Positions 17,030 through 25,921 of a DNA stretch of 64,000 nucleotides are shown in pieces (the stretch's first letter is position 1; each line of letters begins with the position of its first letter). The stretch spans positions 62,001 to 126,000 of the forward strand of contig CALLFZ010000034.1 in the NCBI GenBank assembly GCA_938010045.1. The letters are read 5' to 3'. The DNA comes from an uncultured bacterium. Lineage in GTDB: Bacteria > Verrucomicrobiota > Kiritimatiellia > PWTM01. The notes beneath the pieces were generated by a model, which worked only from the letters and a program-made list of their open reading frames with translations, did not search any database and had not been told where the DNA came from. Made by a program: the position numbers and the translations under genes.

Positions 17030-18556
17030 TCATTCGGTCGGCGGCGCCAGCTGCGGATACCACAACTCCCCCGGCGGCACGCGGGGTCGCTCCCCATTCG
17101 GGGGCCGGCACGATTGCACGGCCATCCGCAAACGCGCCGACAGTTCCGCCACGGTGGCCGCATAGACCGGATTCTCGGCCAAGTTCGCCAGCTCGCGTGG
17201 ATCCTGCTCGTGATCGTACAGCTCGCGCCCCTCCCGCCCCTCGTCCCACTCCGTGTACCGCCAACGGTCGGTGCGAATCGAATAACCGAAGAAGGTCGCA
17301 TTGGTCATTCCGCTGCGATCGGCTGTCCGCACACGCCGCGAACGCGTCACTTGCGTCAACGCCCAACCGCGGCCTCGCTGCGAGGGATCGCGCAGCATCG
17401 GCACCAGGCTCTGCCCCTGAAGGTTCGTCGGCGCGCGCACGCCGCACAGCTCGGCCAAGGTCGGATACAGGTCCACCAGGCCAACCGGCGCCCGCACCAC
17501 TCCCCCCGGCACAGTAACGCCCGGCGCCACGATGATCAGCGGCACCCGTGCGCTCTCTTCAAACAAGCTCATCTTCTGCCATAACCCGTGCTCTCCCATG
17601 TGGTAGCCATGGTCGCTGGTGAATACGATCACGGTGTTGGTCGCCAGCCCCCGCCGGTCAAGCTCGTCCAGCACCCGACCGACCTGCGCATCCATAAACG
17701 TGATGCTCGCCAGATACGCCTGCCGGCACTGACGACGCAGTTCGTCCGTCAACTGATCCTGTTCACGCTTTCGGCTCATCAAGGCGGCGGCCGGAAGATC
17801 GCGCTGATCCTCCTCTACGCCCTCCACGATGGGCATCGAATGGCTCGGATACAGATCGAAATAATGCCGTGGCGCGACGAACGGCGTGTGTGGCCGGTAA
17901 AACCCGACGGCCAGAAAGAACGGCCGCTGCGGCTCCCGTGCCGCTCGCTCAAGTACCCAGGCCGCCTCGGTCGCGAGAATCCCGTCGGTGTGCAACAGGT
18001 CGCCTCGCGGCGACGCGTACCAGCTCAGTGTGCCGCCGAACTGTCCCGGCACCAGAGAAAAGATGTCCGGCTCCTCGAGCAGGCGGTCCACACCCGCCGG
18101 GTTGAACTGGACCTCCCAGGAGGCCGGATCGTCATGCCCGCTGGTCCCAATCGAGCCCGGCACGCCATAGTGATAGAGCTTGCCAATCCGCACGGCCCAC
18201 CCTCCGGCCAAGCGGAACGCCTGCGGCAGGCTCACGTGGTTCGGAATCGTCTGCCGGAACACCTCCCCGTTGCGCAGGATGCCCGTCGTATCCGGATACA
18301 ACCCCGTCAAAAATGAATTGCGGCTCGGCCCGCACAGCGGGAACTGACAGTACGCTCGCTCGAACCTCACCCCGCGCTCAGCGAGTCGGTCGATGTTCGG
18401 CGACCTCACCATCGGGTCGCCATAGCAGCCGAGCATGTTGTTCAGGTCGTCGGCGATGAGCCACAGCACGTTCATGCGCGGCGGTTGCGCCGCAACGCTC
18501 GCCATCGCGGACACGACCGCCGCTCCCACGCCCACCAGACCACGTACTCGGCTCAT
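17030..18556 (-). CDS. Iduronate-2-sulfatase-like S1 sulfatase, exported
   Basis: A 508-aa secreted sulfatase resembling iduronate-2-sulfatase (MNVLWLIADDLNNMLGCYGD near the start). A signal peptide covers about residues 1-23. The metal-binding Asp-Asp is in IADDLNN, the formylglycine site is Cys75 in CGPSRNSFLTG, and later metal/substrate residues lie in FTSDHGYHMGEHG with the WQKMSLFEESARVPLI segment. All key residues are present, so it is probably active once its Cys is converted by an FGE or anSME encoded elsewhere. ATG 18556 overlaps the stop of the preceding sulfatase (ATGA). Probable target is a sulfated uronic-acid-type sugar, inferred from the subfamily only. Confidence 0.9.
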   Translation of the reverse strand: MSRVRGLVGVGAAVVSAMASVAAQPPRMNVLWLIADDLNNMLGCYGDPMVRSPNIDRLAERGVRFERAYCQFPLCGPSRNSFLTGLYPDTTGILRNGEVFRQTIPNHVSLPQAFRLAGGWAVRIGKLYHYGVPGSIGTSGHDDPASWEVQFNPAGVDRLLEEPDIFSLVPGQFGGTLSWYASPRGDLLHTDGILATEAAWVLERAAREPQRPFFLAVGFYRPHTPFVAPRHYFDLYPSHSMPIVEGVEEDQRDLPAAALMSRKREQDQLTDELRRQCRQAYLASITFMDAQVGRVLDELDRRGLATNTVIVFTSDHGYHMGEHGLWQKMSLFEESARVPLIIVAPGVTVPGGVVRAPVGLVDLYPTLAELCGVRAPTNLQGQSLVPMLRDPSQRGRGWALTQVTRSRRVRTADRSGMTNATFFGYSIRTDRWRYTEWDEGREGRELYDHEQDPRELANLAENPVYAATVAELSARLRMAVQSCRPPNGERPRVPPGELWYPQLAPPTE

Positions 18557-19980
18557 CACCGCTCTCCCGTTGCGGTCCCCGCCCGCCGTACCCGGATCGG
18601 CCAATCCTCCGACTCGGTCCGCGCCTCCTTCAAATACGCCGCGATCCGTGCCACGATCTCCGGATGCGCCGCCGCCACGTCCTTCGTCTCCCCAAGGTCA
18701 TTCGACAAATCATAGAGCTGGATCGGCCCGTCGAGCCCCCCCTCCCGAATCCCCTTCCATCGCCCCTCCCACAACGCCGCCTGCGAGAACCCGCGCTCGT
18801 GAAACTCCCAATACAGCCATTCATGCCGCCGTTGCGCCGCCTCGTCCCCACGCAGCGTCGGCGCAAAACTGACTGAATCCAGTCCCGATGGCGGCTCGAC
18901 GCCCGCCAACTCGCACACCGTGGCAAACCAGTCGCCCAAATACGCCACATGATCCGTCAAGCGCCCGGGTCGGATCACGCCGGGCCACCATGCGATCGCC
19001 GGTACCCGGATGCCGCCCTCGGTGAGACTTCGCTTCATTCCCCGCAGCGGACCGCTCGGCCGAAAGCGATCGGGGTTGTGCCGACTCTCATTGTGCGGCC
19101 CATTGTCGCTCGAAAAGAACACGAGAGTCCGCTCGGACAGACCGAGATCCCCCAGCCGGTCGAGCAGCCGCCCGACGTGCGCGTCCAACCGCGTAATCAT
19201 CGCCGCATGCCCCTGGTCCTGCGGTGGCCAGTCCATCTCGGCGTACGGTCCGTAGTCCGGCACGTGCGCGCCGTCCCCCAGCACCCTCGCACGCTCGTTG
19301 TTCGCGTGCGGCGTCACCAGCGACCAGAAGAGGAAAAAGGGACGATCGCGGTTCCGCTCGACAAAGGCCAGACATTCCTCCGCAAATCGGTCGTCCGCAT
19401 AGACCACGGCGTTCGTCGCGTAGCCGCCGCCCGCGTCCCCCACCGGCACCACCTCGTTCGGCCACGGTTCGCGCTGCTCATTCCGCCACACGAAATCGGG
19501 AAAGTGATTGTGCGCATGAACCTGGCTCAGATAACCATAGAATTCGTCAAACCCCTGACGACGCGGCAGTCCGCACTCCGCCGGTCCAACATCTCCGAGC
19601 CCCCACTTGCCGACGAGCGCGGTCCGATAACCCGCACGTTGCAGCACCTTGGCCACTGTCACGTCCTCCACCCGCAGCGCTTGGCTCAACGGCTGGTCCT
19701 TGTTCGCGTTTCCGCGCACCCGCGTCCGCCCGTGATGCTGGCCGGTCATCAGCACGCTGCGCGACGGCGCGCACACAGTCGCGCCCGCGTAAAACTGCGC
19801 GAAGCGCAACCCCTCCGCCGCCATCCGGTCGAGCCGCGGTGTGCGGATCAGCGCTTGACCGTAACACCCAAGCTCGCCGTACCCGAGGTCGTCTGCAAGA
19901 ATGAAGACGAAGTTCGGACGCCCCGCCATCGCCGCGGCCGCGGCCAGCATGAACAACACTCCCGATATCGCACGAATCAT
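18556..19980 (-). CDS. Arylsulfatase-type S1 sulfatase, exported
   Basis: First gene of a two-sulfatase operon (474 aa). Signal peptide MIRAISGVLFMLAAAAAMAG, then NFVFILADDLGYGELGCYG with the metal-binding Asp pair, and Cys70 in CAPSRSVLMTGQ as the formylglycine precursor with the canonical C-x-P-S-R. VGKWGLGD, VTPHANNERA and FSSDNGPHNE complete the active site. ATG 19980 was selected over a 92-codon upstream extension because AAGGAGGTG sits 6 nt before it and a signal peptide begins there. A predicted promoter (20007-20035) and the paired palindrome (20087-20131) lie upstream. Substrate unknown. Confidence 0.92.
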   Translation of the reverse strand: MIRAISGVLFMLAAAAAMAGRPNFVFILADDLGYGELGCYGQALIRTPRLDRMAAEGLRFAQFYAGATVCAPSRSVLMTGQHHGRTRVRGNANKDQPLSQALRVEDVTVAKVLQRAGYRTALVGKWGLGDVGPAECGLPRRQGFDEFYGYLSQVHAHNHFPDFVWRNEQREPWPNEVVPVGDAGGGYATNAVVYADDRFAEECLAFVERNRDRPFFLFWSLVTPHANNERARVLGDGAHVPDYGPYAEMDWPPQDQGHAAMITRLDAHVGRLLDRLGDLGLSERTLVFFSSDNGPHNESRHNPDRFRPSGPLRGMKRSLTEGGIRVPAIAWWPGVIRPGRLTDHVAYLGDWFATVCELAGVEPPSGLDSVSFAPTLRGDEAAQRRHEWLYWEFHERGFSQAALWEGRWKGIREGGLDGPIQLYDLSNDLGETKDVAAAHPEIVARIAAYLKEARTESEDWPIRVRRAGTATGER

Positions 19981-20006
19981 CGTTGGCACCTCCTTGGCAC
20001 CGGCCC

Positions 20007-20035
20007 ATTCTGACACAGCGCGATCGGCCGGTCGA
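20007..20035 (-). promoter_or_regulatory. Predicted promoter of the sulfatase operon
   Basis: On the minus strand TCGACC (rc of 20030-20035), a 17-bp spacer and CAGAAT (rc of 20007-20012). The predicted leader of about 20 nt carries AAGGAGG. The paired palindrome lies 50-100 bp upstream, a position more typical of an activator site. Confidence 0.4.
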
Positions 20036-20086
20036 GTCGCCGTTGCCCCTGCCCCTATCGGCACACCGCGCCGCCGTTCTCCCTCG

Positions 20087-20131
20087 TCCAAGGTTTGGAC
20101 ACCACCATCTCCATCCCATCCAATGGCGGGA
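20087..20131. promoter_or_regulatory. Paired palindromic operator, 32-bp repeat distance (sulfatase operon)
   Basis: A perfect palindrome GTCCAAGGTTTGGAC (core 20087-20099) and a half-conserved copy TCCAATGGCGGGA (20119-20131) start exactly 32 bp apart. The perfect copy is nearer the sulfatase start at 19980. The same pair with the same spacing occurs at 33149-33193 and 48990-49034. Confidence 0.6.
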
Positions 20132-20433
20132 AACTCTTCACCCCAGATGCGTCCGAGTGCTGGAATCTGCGCTCGAAACGCAGGGGCGCGCGGCGACGGT
20201 GCCGAAGGGCCGAACTGCGCGTTCACCGCATCGAACCTCGCCGCCCTTCTCGGCAAAGCTCGATCGGTTCAACGCGATGAGACGGCGGTCGTCCGGTCGC
20301 CCGCACCATCCGCACACGACCGACACACAGCCGGTGCGCCCGTTCGTTGCGCCGCGGGACGCCCGCAGATCCGACTCCAAGCCGCCTCCCTACCGAACCA
20401 CCGGCCGGGCCCGCTTCGATGGCAGCCGCACGG

Positions 20434-20463
20434 TTGAACTGAACTCACGTTTCTGCCAACATA
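20434..20463 (+). promoter_or_regulatory. Predicted promoter of the rnf operon
   Basis: TTGAAC (20434-20439), an 18-bp spacer and AACATA (20458-20463). The -10 box ends 7 nt before GTG 20471, which again suggests a leaderless start. Confidence 0.35.
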
Positions 20464-20470
20464 TCGTGCC

Positions 20471-20776
20471 GTGCGTGCCTCGCTCGGCCAGCGTGCAATC
20501 ATCTCAGAGGCGTGCGGCGGCGTTTGCTCCTGCTGCGGAGCGGCGCAGTCCGTCTCGGAGGGTTCCTCGGGCGGCGGGTGGCCCTTTGTCGCGATGGCCG
20601 CTCTGGCGTTTCTAGTGCCTCTGGGCCTTAGCGCCGTCGCGGCGTGGATCGTCGGGTCTCATCCTGCGCGCCAGCTCGCCGCCGTGATCGCGGCTCTCGT
20701 GATCGGCGCCGCCGTGGTTCGGCCCCTCGTCCGGCGCCTCGCTCGCCATCTTCCCGCTGGAGACAGCCCCCGATGA
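20471..20776 (+). CDS. RseC-like small two-helix membrane protein
   Basis: A 101-aa protein with an N-terminal cysteine cluster (ACGGVCSCCGAAQS, residues about 15-28) followed by two hydrophobic segments (about 37-60 and 68-86). This matches the layout of RseC/SoxR-reducing-system proteins, which are often encoded with Rnf and have four Cys before two helices. It is shorter than E. coli RseC, and similarity is too low to be sure. The start is GTG, 7 nt after the predicted -10 box. Its stop overlaps the rnfC ATG (ATGA), so it belongs to the rnf transcript. Confidence 0.55.
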   Translation: MRASLGQRAIISEACGGVCSCCGAAQSVSEGSSGGGWPFVAMAALAFLVPLGLSAVAAWIVGSHPARQLAAVIAALVIGAAVVRPLVRRLARHLPAGDSPR

Positions 20777-22131
20777 GTGTCCCTGCCGTCCACGCCGCCC
20801 CGCGAACGTTCCCGCGCGGCGTGCATCCGCCAGAAGAAAAACACTGGAGTCGCGATCGCAAGATTGAGGTTCTCCGCGCGCCCCCGCTCGTGCAGATCGC
20901 GCTTCACCAGCACACCGGCGCGCCGTGCACCGCGGTGGTGCAACCGCGTCAAACCGTCGCCGCCGGCGACATCGTGGGCAATTCAGATGCCCTGATCTCC
21001 GCGCCCGTCCACACACCCGTGGCGGGGACGGTCCAGCGGGAAACGGTGGCCACCTTGCCGAACGGACGTCACGTGCGTGTCGTGCCCGTCCAATCCGCGC
21101 CGGACCAGCCCTCTCCGGAGGCGTTGTGGAACGACCTCTTCGGCGGCGAGTGGCCGACCGATTCAATTTCGGCGATGGATCCCTCCGAGATCGTCCGCGC
21201 GGTGCGCGCCGCCGGCATCGTCGGCCAAGGTGGCGCTGCGTTTCCCACTCACGTCAAGCTGGCACGAAATCCGAAGAAACCCGTTGACACGATCCTCGTG
21301 AACGGCTGCGAGTGTGAGCCCTATCTAACGGCGGATGAGCGGCTTATGATCGAGGCGCCGCGGCCCATCGTCGTGGGCGCGCTGATCGCCGCTCGGGCGG
21401 CCGGGGCCTCCCGCGTCGTCGTCGCCGTGGAGCGCAATAAACCGGAGGCCCTCGCGGCGATCCGGTCGGTAGCGGACAGCCGTGGCGTCGAGGTCCTCGC
21501 ACTCGAAACAAAGTATCCGATGGGGGGCGAGAAACAGACGGTCCGCGCGGCGCTCGGTCGCACAATTCCGACCGGCGGACTCCCGTTGGATGTTGGTGTT
21601 GTTGTGATCAACGTCTCGACCGCGGCGGCGATCGCTCGAGCCGTGCTGCGCGGGCGGCCGCTGACGCACCGTGTGGTAAGCGTCACGGGACCGGGCATTG
21701 CGGAGCCGAAGAACCTGTTGGTCCCGATCGGCGCGATGTACGCGGACCTGATCGCCGCTTGCGGAGGTCTGAAGCCCGAGGCGGCGCGCGTGATCGCTGG
21801 GGGCCCCATGATGGGGTTCTCGCTCGGCAGCTTTCAGTCGCCGGTGACCAAGGGCACCAGTGGCATCGTCGTGCTTGCGGGTGAATCTGCGCGTCCGCCC
21901 GAGACTCCGTGCGTACGGTGTGGGCGCTGCGTGGACGTATGCCCGTTGAACCTCGTGCCGACACGGCTGGCGCTGGCCGCACGCCACAAGGACTGGCCCA
22001 TGGCCCAACGATTTCACATCACTGCGTGCATGGAGTGCGGTTGCTGCGCCTATGTGTGCCCCGCCTCCATTCCGTTGGTGCAACTGATCCGCACCGGTAA
22101 GGTCCAGATGCAGAAGGAGGTCGCGCCGTGA
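20773..22131 (+). CDS. rnfC: Electron transport complex subunit RnfC
   Basis: Peripheral iron-sulfur/NADH-side subunit of the Rnf ferredoxin:NAD+ oxidoreductase (452 aa). Order: N-terminal barrel-sandwich part (TFPRGVHPPEEKHWS), the Rossmann/SLBB region with GIVGQGGAAFPTHVKL and VNGCECEPYLTADERLM, then two [4Fe-4S] motifs CVRCGRCVDVCP (from residue 380) and CMECGCCAYVCP (from residue 419). It ends right after the second cluster and lacks the long Ala/Lys-rich tail of enterobacterial RnfC. The two ferredoxin motifs distinguish it from NqrA. ATG 20773 overlaps the preceding stop; its own stop overlaps the rnfD start. Confidence 0.95.
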   Translation: MSVPAVHAAPRTFPRGVHPPEEKHWSRDRKIEVLRAPPLVQIALHQHTGAPCTAVVQPRQTVAAGDIVGNSDALISAPVHTPVAGTVQRETVATLPNGRHVRVVPVQSAPDQPSPEALWNDLFGGEWPTDSISAMDPSEIVRAVRAAGIVGQGGAAFPTHVKLARNPKKPVDTILVNGCECEPYLTADERLMIEAPRPIVVGALIAARAAGASRVVVAVERNKPEALAAIRSVADSRGVEVLALETKYPMGGEKQTVRAALGRTIPTGGLPLDVGVVVINVSTAAAIARAVLRGRPLTHRVVSVTGPGIAEPKNLLVPIGAMYADLIAACGGLKPEAARVIAGGPMMGFSLGSFQSPVTKGTSGIVVLAGESARPPETPCVRCGRCVDVCPLNLVPTRLALAARHKDWPMAQRFHITACMECGCCAYVCPASIPLVQLIRTGKVQMQKEVAP

Positions 22132-23156
22132 CGTCGTCTGCGTCCGCTCCGCCGACGGGCGGCACCACCGCCACGGCGGCGGCACGCCCGCGCGAGCCGC
22201 GCCTGACCGTGGCCCCCGGCCCGCACATTGCCGATCGCTCGCTCACCACGCAGCGCATGATGGCCGACGTGTTGCTTGCGCTGCTGCCGCTCGTGGCGGT
22301 CGCGATCGCACAGTTCCGCCAATACGCGCTATTCCAAATCGCCGTCGCCACGAGCGCGGCGGTGATCGCCGAATGGGTGTTCGCGCGCATGCGCGGCCGT
22401 CCAGCCACGCTCTGGGATGGCTCCGCCGCCGTGACCGGCCTCATCCTGGCGCTCTCGTTACCGGCTACCGCGCCCTGGTACTCGGGCGCGGTCGGCGCCA
22501 TCGTCGCCATCGGGGTCGGCAAAGCCATGTTCGGCGGCCTGGGCCAGAACTTGTTCAACCCCGCGATGGTCGGCCGCGCGTTTGCGATGATCGCGTTTCC
22601 CGCCGCGCTCGGGGCCACGGCGTACGTGAACCCCACGCTGGGGCTCGACGCCCTCAGCGGCGCCACCCCGCTCACCGCGCTCAAAATGAGCGGCAACGTC
22701 ACCCCCGTGCTGCCGCTCGTCCTCGGGATGACCAACGGCGCCATCGGAGAAACCAGCGCGCTGGCCTCCATCCTCGGCGGTCTCTACCTGTGTGCGCGCC
22801 GAACCGCCTCCTGGGAGATCCCGGCCGGCTCGATCGCCGCCCTGCTGATCGCCACGGGCCTGCCCGCGCTCGTGCGCGGTGTCTCGGGATGGTCGCCCCT
22901 CCATGACCTGTGCGCGGGCGCCTTTCTTTACGGCGCGTTTTTCATCGCGACCGATCCAGTCACCTCCCCGCTCACACCCAACGGCAAATGGATCTTCGGC
23001 ATCGGCTACGGCCTGCTCGTGCTCATGATCCGCCGCCTCAGCGGCTACCCGGAGGGCGTGATGTTCGCGGTGCTGATCATGAATGCGCTCGTGCCGCTGA
23101 TCAATCGAGCGACCATTCCCGTCCCCGTCGGCGGCCCGGTTCCCTCACCCAAGTGA
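22128..23156 (+). CDS. rnfD: Electron transport complex membrane subunit RnfD
   Basis: Flavin-carrying integral membrane subunit of Rnf (342 aa) with about eight to ten hydrophobic segments. The covalent FMN site is Thr180 in DALSGATPLTALK. FGGLGQNLFNPAMVGRAF and FFIATDPVTSPLTPNGKW are characteristic NqrB/RnfD motifs. GTG 22128 is supported by AAGGAGG 8 nt upstream, and it overlaps the rnfC stop (GTGA). The N-terminal 35 residues are Ala/Thr/Pro-rich. Confidence 0.95.
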   Translation: MTSSASAPPTGGTTATAAARPREPRLTVAPGPHIADRSLTTQRMMADVLLALLPLVAVAIAQFRQYALFQIAVATSAAVIAEWVFARMRGRPATLWDGSAAVTGLILALSLPATAPWYSGAVGAIVAIGVGKAMFGGLGQNLFNPAMVGRAFAMIAFPAALGATAYVNPTLGLDALSGATPLTALKMSGNVTPVLPLVLGMTNGAIGETSALASILGGLYLCARRTASWEIPAGSIAALLIATGLPALVRGVSGWSPLHDLCAGAFLYGAFFIATDPVTSPLTPNGKWIFGIGYGLLVLMIRRLSGYPEGVMFAVLIMNALVPLINRATIPVPVGGPVPSPK

Positions 23157-23160
23157 CGTC

Positions 23161-23733
23161 ATGCCCATGAACACCCATCGGCTGGCGGATGCGTGGCTCG
23201 TGCTGGTGCTCGCGATGGCCTTCGGCGCGTCGCTCGCTGCCGTTCACGCCGCGCTGAAGCCCCGTATCGACGCCAACAAACTCAACGACACCATGAGCCA
23301 AGTGCCCATGCTCGTCCCGGGCGCCACGCGGGGAGAGCGACTCGTCGTGGCCGACGCTCCGCTCTACCGCGCGGTCGACGCCGCCGGTATGCTCGTTGGC
23401 TGGGTGGTGCCCGCCAGCGGGCAGGGCTTCGCCGATCGCATCGAAGTACTCGTCGGGCTTGATGCCCGTGCCCACCGCCTCACCGGCCTCTACGTGCTGG
23501 ACCAAAAGGAGACGCCGGGCCTCGGCGACAACGTGACCCGCGAGGGCTGGCGCACACAGTTCGTCGGAAAGCCCACCGACCCGCCGTTGCAGGTGCGGAA
23601 GGGCACGGCGCAGGCCCCACACGAGATTGAAGCCGTCACGGGCGCCACCATTTCCTCCGAAAGCGTCACCGCCATCGTCAACGCCGCCGTCCGGAGGCTG
23701 AGGGAACAGCTCGCCGCCGGCACGCTGCGCTAG
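23161..23733 (+). CDS. rnfG: Electron transport complex subunit RnfG
   Basis: Periplasm-facing FMN subunit (190 aa) held by one N-terminal transmembrane helix (about residues 10-32). The covalent flavin Thr163 lies in EAVTGATISSES; KETPGLGDNVTREGW is the conserved FMN-domain motif. Starts at ATG 23161 or ATG 23167 cannot be separated. 4 bp after rnfD and 11 bp before rnfE. Confidence 0.94.
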   Translation: MPMNTHRLADAWLVLVLAMAFGASLAAVHAALKPRIDANKLNDTMSQVPMLVPGATRGERLVVADAPLYRAVDAAGMLVGWVVPASGQGFADRIEVLVGLDARAHRLTGLYVLDQKETPGLGDNVTREGWRTQFVGKPTDPPLQVRKGTAQAPHEIEAVTGATISSESVTAIVNAAVRRLREQLAAGTLR

Positions 23734-23744
23734 GGATCGCCCCC

Positions 23745-24398
23745 ATGGACCGCCATCTCCCCACGCCCGCCGAACGATTCATCCGCGGCATCCTGCCGGA
23801 GAATCCGGTCCTCCGGCAGGTCCTCGGCATCTGCCCCACCCTCGCCGTGACCAATACAATGGAAGGCGCGATCACCATGGCCGGCGCCGTGTTGTTCGTC
23901 CTCACCTGTGCCAACGTGCTGGTGAGCCTCCTGCGACCATTGCTCAAACCCCACCTGCGGATTCTGGTCTTCACGCTCACCATCGCCACGTTCGTGACGA
24001 TCGCCGACCGCTTTCTCGCGGCCTACATGTACGACATGAGCAAGCAGCTCGGCCCGTACATCCCCTTGATCATCGTCAACTGCATCATCATCGCGCGCTG
24101 CGAAGTGTGCGGCTCGAAGCAATCGGTGCCGGCGGCGTTCCTCGACGCCGTGGGGCAATCCCTCGGGTTCGCGCTCGCGCTGGGCGCCATCGCCACCGTG
24201 CGTGAGGTGCTCGGCTTCGGAACATGGTTCGGACGCTGGCTGGGTATTCGCCTTTTACCGGCCACGCTCTCGGATCGTGTATGGGCGCCGTGGACCGTCA
24301 TGATCCTTCCCCCCGGCGCATTCCTCACACTCGCCCTGCTCCTCGGCGCTGTGAACTGGGCCGGCGCGCGCCTCCAGAAAGCGGAGGTCTCCCGATGA
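23745..24398 (+). CDS. rnfE: Electron transport complex membrane subunit RnfE
   Basis: Integral membrane subunit (217 aa) with six helices. [19 protein letters not shown] holds the conserved cytoplasmic-side Cys of the first half, and [13 protein letters not shown] the pseudo-symmetric second Cys, which together ligate the intramembrane [2Fe-2S] cluster with RnfA. Coupled to rnfA by an ATGA overlap. Confidence 0.94.
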   Translation: MDRHLPTPAERFIRGILPENPVLRQVLGICPTLAVTNTMEGAITMAGAVLFVLTCANVLVSLLRPLLKPHLRILVFTLTIATFVTIADRFLAAYMYDMSKQLGPYIPLIIVNCIIIARCEVCGSKQSVPAAFLDAVGQSLGFALALGAIATVREVLGFGTWFGRWLGIRLLPATLSDRVWAPWTVMILPPGAFLTLALLLGAVNWAGARLQKAEVSR

Positions 24399-25144
24399 AC
24401 TATCTGGCTACGGTGTTGATGCTGGCCATCGCGACCGCTCTGATCAACAACATGGTGTTCCACTTCTTCGTGGGATGCTGTCCGTTCATCGGAGTCTCGC
24501 GGAAGCTCGACATGGCCTTCGGGATGGGCGCAGCCGTGACGTTCGTCGTCAGCATCGCGGCGCTGCTCAGCTGGACGTTTACCTACTTCATCCTCGCCCC
24601 GGGCGCGCCCCTCACAACCTGGCTCTGGCGACTGCTCCGCCCCGGCTCCACCGCGGTGGTGGACCTCAGCATCCTCAACTACCTCGTCTACATTTTCGTG
24701 ATCGCGTGGGCGGTGCAGCTCGTCGAAATGTACGTGCGCAAGTTCTTTCCCGCCCTGTACAAAGCCTTCGGCGTCTTCCTCCCGCTCATCACCACGAACT
24801 GCGTAATTCTGTTCACCTGCCTCGAGATCATGAAGCACGTCGGCCCGGTTCCCGGTTCGGTACCGGACCCGTGGGGACTGGACAAAGCCCTCATCTACGC
24901 GTTGTTTGCGGGTATCGGCTTCCTGCTGGCCATTGTGATCATGGCCGGTCTGCGCGAGGAGCTGGAACACTGTGATGTGCCGGCATCGTTGCGCGGTCCC
25001 GGCATTACGCTGGTCATCGCCGGCATCCTCGCCCTCGCCTTCCTCGGGTTCACCGGCATGGACTCCAGTCTCGCCCGCCGCCTCGTACCGACGGCCGCGC
25101 CGGCAGCAGCACCCAGCGCCGCCTCCGCCGAGCGGCCGTCGTGA
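24395..25144 (+). CDS. rnfA: Electron transport complex membrane subunit RnfA, enlarged
   Basis: Six-helix partner of RnfE (249 aa). It carries the paired Cys motifs: [20 protein letters not shown] in the first half and [15 protein letters not shown] in the second. RnfA proteins are usually about 190 residues. The extra length comes from a loop after helix 3 ([18 protein letters not shown] region) and an Ala/Pro-rich C-terminal tail. It is the last gene of the cluster: the next gene, 99 bp on, is unrelated, so rnfB, which normally follows rnfA, is missing here. Confidence 0.93.
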   Translation: MNYLATVLMLAIATALINNMVFHFFVGCCPFIGVSRKLDMAFGMGAAVTFVVSIAALLSWTFTYFILAPGAPLTTWLWRLLRPGSTAVVDLSILNYLVYIFVIAWAVQLVEMYVRKFFPALYKAFGVFLPLITTNCVILFTCLEIMKHVGPVPGSVPDPWGLDKALIYALFAGIGFLLAIVIMAGLREELEHCDVPASLRGPGITLVIAGILALAFLGFTGMDSSLARRLVPTAAPAAAPSAASAERPS

Positions 25145-25206
25145 GGCCCTCGGTCCCGCATCGCGCCCAGTTCATCCCACGCCTCCGAGCAGTTCGGCCG
25201 TGTTTC

Positions 25207-25235
25207 TTGTCGCCCAAGGCTCTCGGTGGTAGGTT
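25207..25235 (+). promoter_or_regulatory. Predicted promoter of the HAD-TPR-helicase unit
   Basis: TTGTCG (25207-25212), a 17-bp spacer and TAGGTT (25230-25235). The -10 box ends 8 nt before ATG 25244; no ribosome-binding site fits between. Confidence 0.35.
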
Positions 25236-25243
25236 GACGCGCA

Positions 25244-25921
25244 ATGCGGTTTGCGGTCTTCTTCGATTTCGATGGCGTCATCGCGGACAGCGAACCTGTC
25301 CACTACCGGGCATTTCAGCGCGTGCTCGAGCCGATCGGCGCCGGATTCAGTTGGGCCGAATATCAGGCGGATTATATCGGCTACGACGACCGGGACGTCC
25401 TGCGGCTTGCCTCGGCGCGCGCCGGTCGTCCGATCCCGGATCGCGAGCTCCTCGGCTGGGTTGCCGAAAAAGCCGCCGCGTTCGAGCAGCTCGTCCGAGC
25501 ATCGCCGCCGCCGATCTATCCCGGCGTTCGATCCCTATTGGATTCGCTGCGGCCGAGCGCCATCACCGCACTGTGCACCGGTGCCATACCCTCGGACTTG
25601 CGCGCGATTCTGGATGGCAGTGGACTGTTGAACTGTTTTGATGTCATCGTTACCGCCGCGGACGTCCGCGCCGGCAAGCCCGATCCTGAGGGATATCGGC
25701 TGGCACGGCGTCGGGCTTCGGACGTGGCCGGCGAGCCGTCGCTCGCCGGTGTCGCGATCGAGGACACCCCCGCGGGAATCCGCGCGGCGCGCAGCGCCGG
25801 GCTCCCGGTGCTCGCCGTTGCCACGACCCATCCTCCCGCTGCGTTGAGCGCTGCCGACCGCGTCGTGCGCTCACTCGCGGACATCGCTGTCCCCGACTTG
25901 CGAGAACTGGCCCGGCCGTGA
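25244..25921 (+). CDS. HAD-IA phosphatase / beta-phosphoglucomutase-like hydrolase
   Basis: A 225-aa haloacid-dehalogenase-superfamily enzyme, probably dephosphorylating a sugar or other small phosphate. Motif I is FFDFDGVIADSEPVH (Asp nucleophile and acid/base), motif II Thr in TALCTGA, motif III Lys in AGKPDPEGY, and motif IV Asp in VAIEDTPAGIRAARSAG. The small cap lies between motifs I and II. Substrate cannot be read from sequence. Its stop overlaps the GTG of the TPR protein. Confidence 0.9.
   Translation: MRFAVFFDFDGVIADSEPVHYRAFQRVLEPIGAGFSWAEYQADYIGYDDRDVLRLASARAGRPIPDRELLGWVAEKAAAFEQLVRASPPPIYPGVRSLLDSLRPSAITALCTGAIPSDLRAILDGSGLLNCFDVIVTAADVRAGKPDPEGYRLARRRASDVAGEPSLAGVAIEDTPAGIRAARSAGLPVLAVATTHPPAALSAADRVVRSLADIAVPDLRELARP

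Larger units (their letters stand above)
19981..20470 (+). other. Divergent intergenic region between sulfatases and rnf operon
   Basis: This 490-bp gap holds the sulfatase promoter, the paired 32-bp-spaced palindrome and, at its right end, the rnf promoter. I found no convincing gene in it; open frames on both strands are Arg/Pro/Ser-rich with no recognisable motif. Confidence 0.6.

Noticed and set aside
20773-25144. Na+-NQR instead of Rnf
   Set aside because: The first large subunit has two ferredoxin motifs (RnfC), which NqrA lacks, and there is no NqrF.
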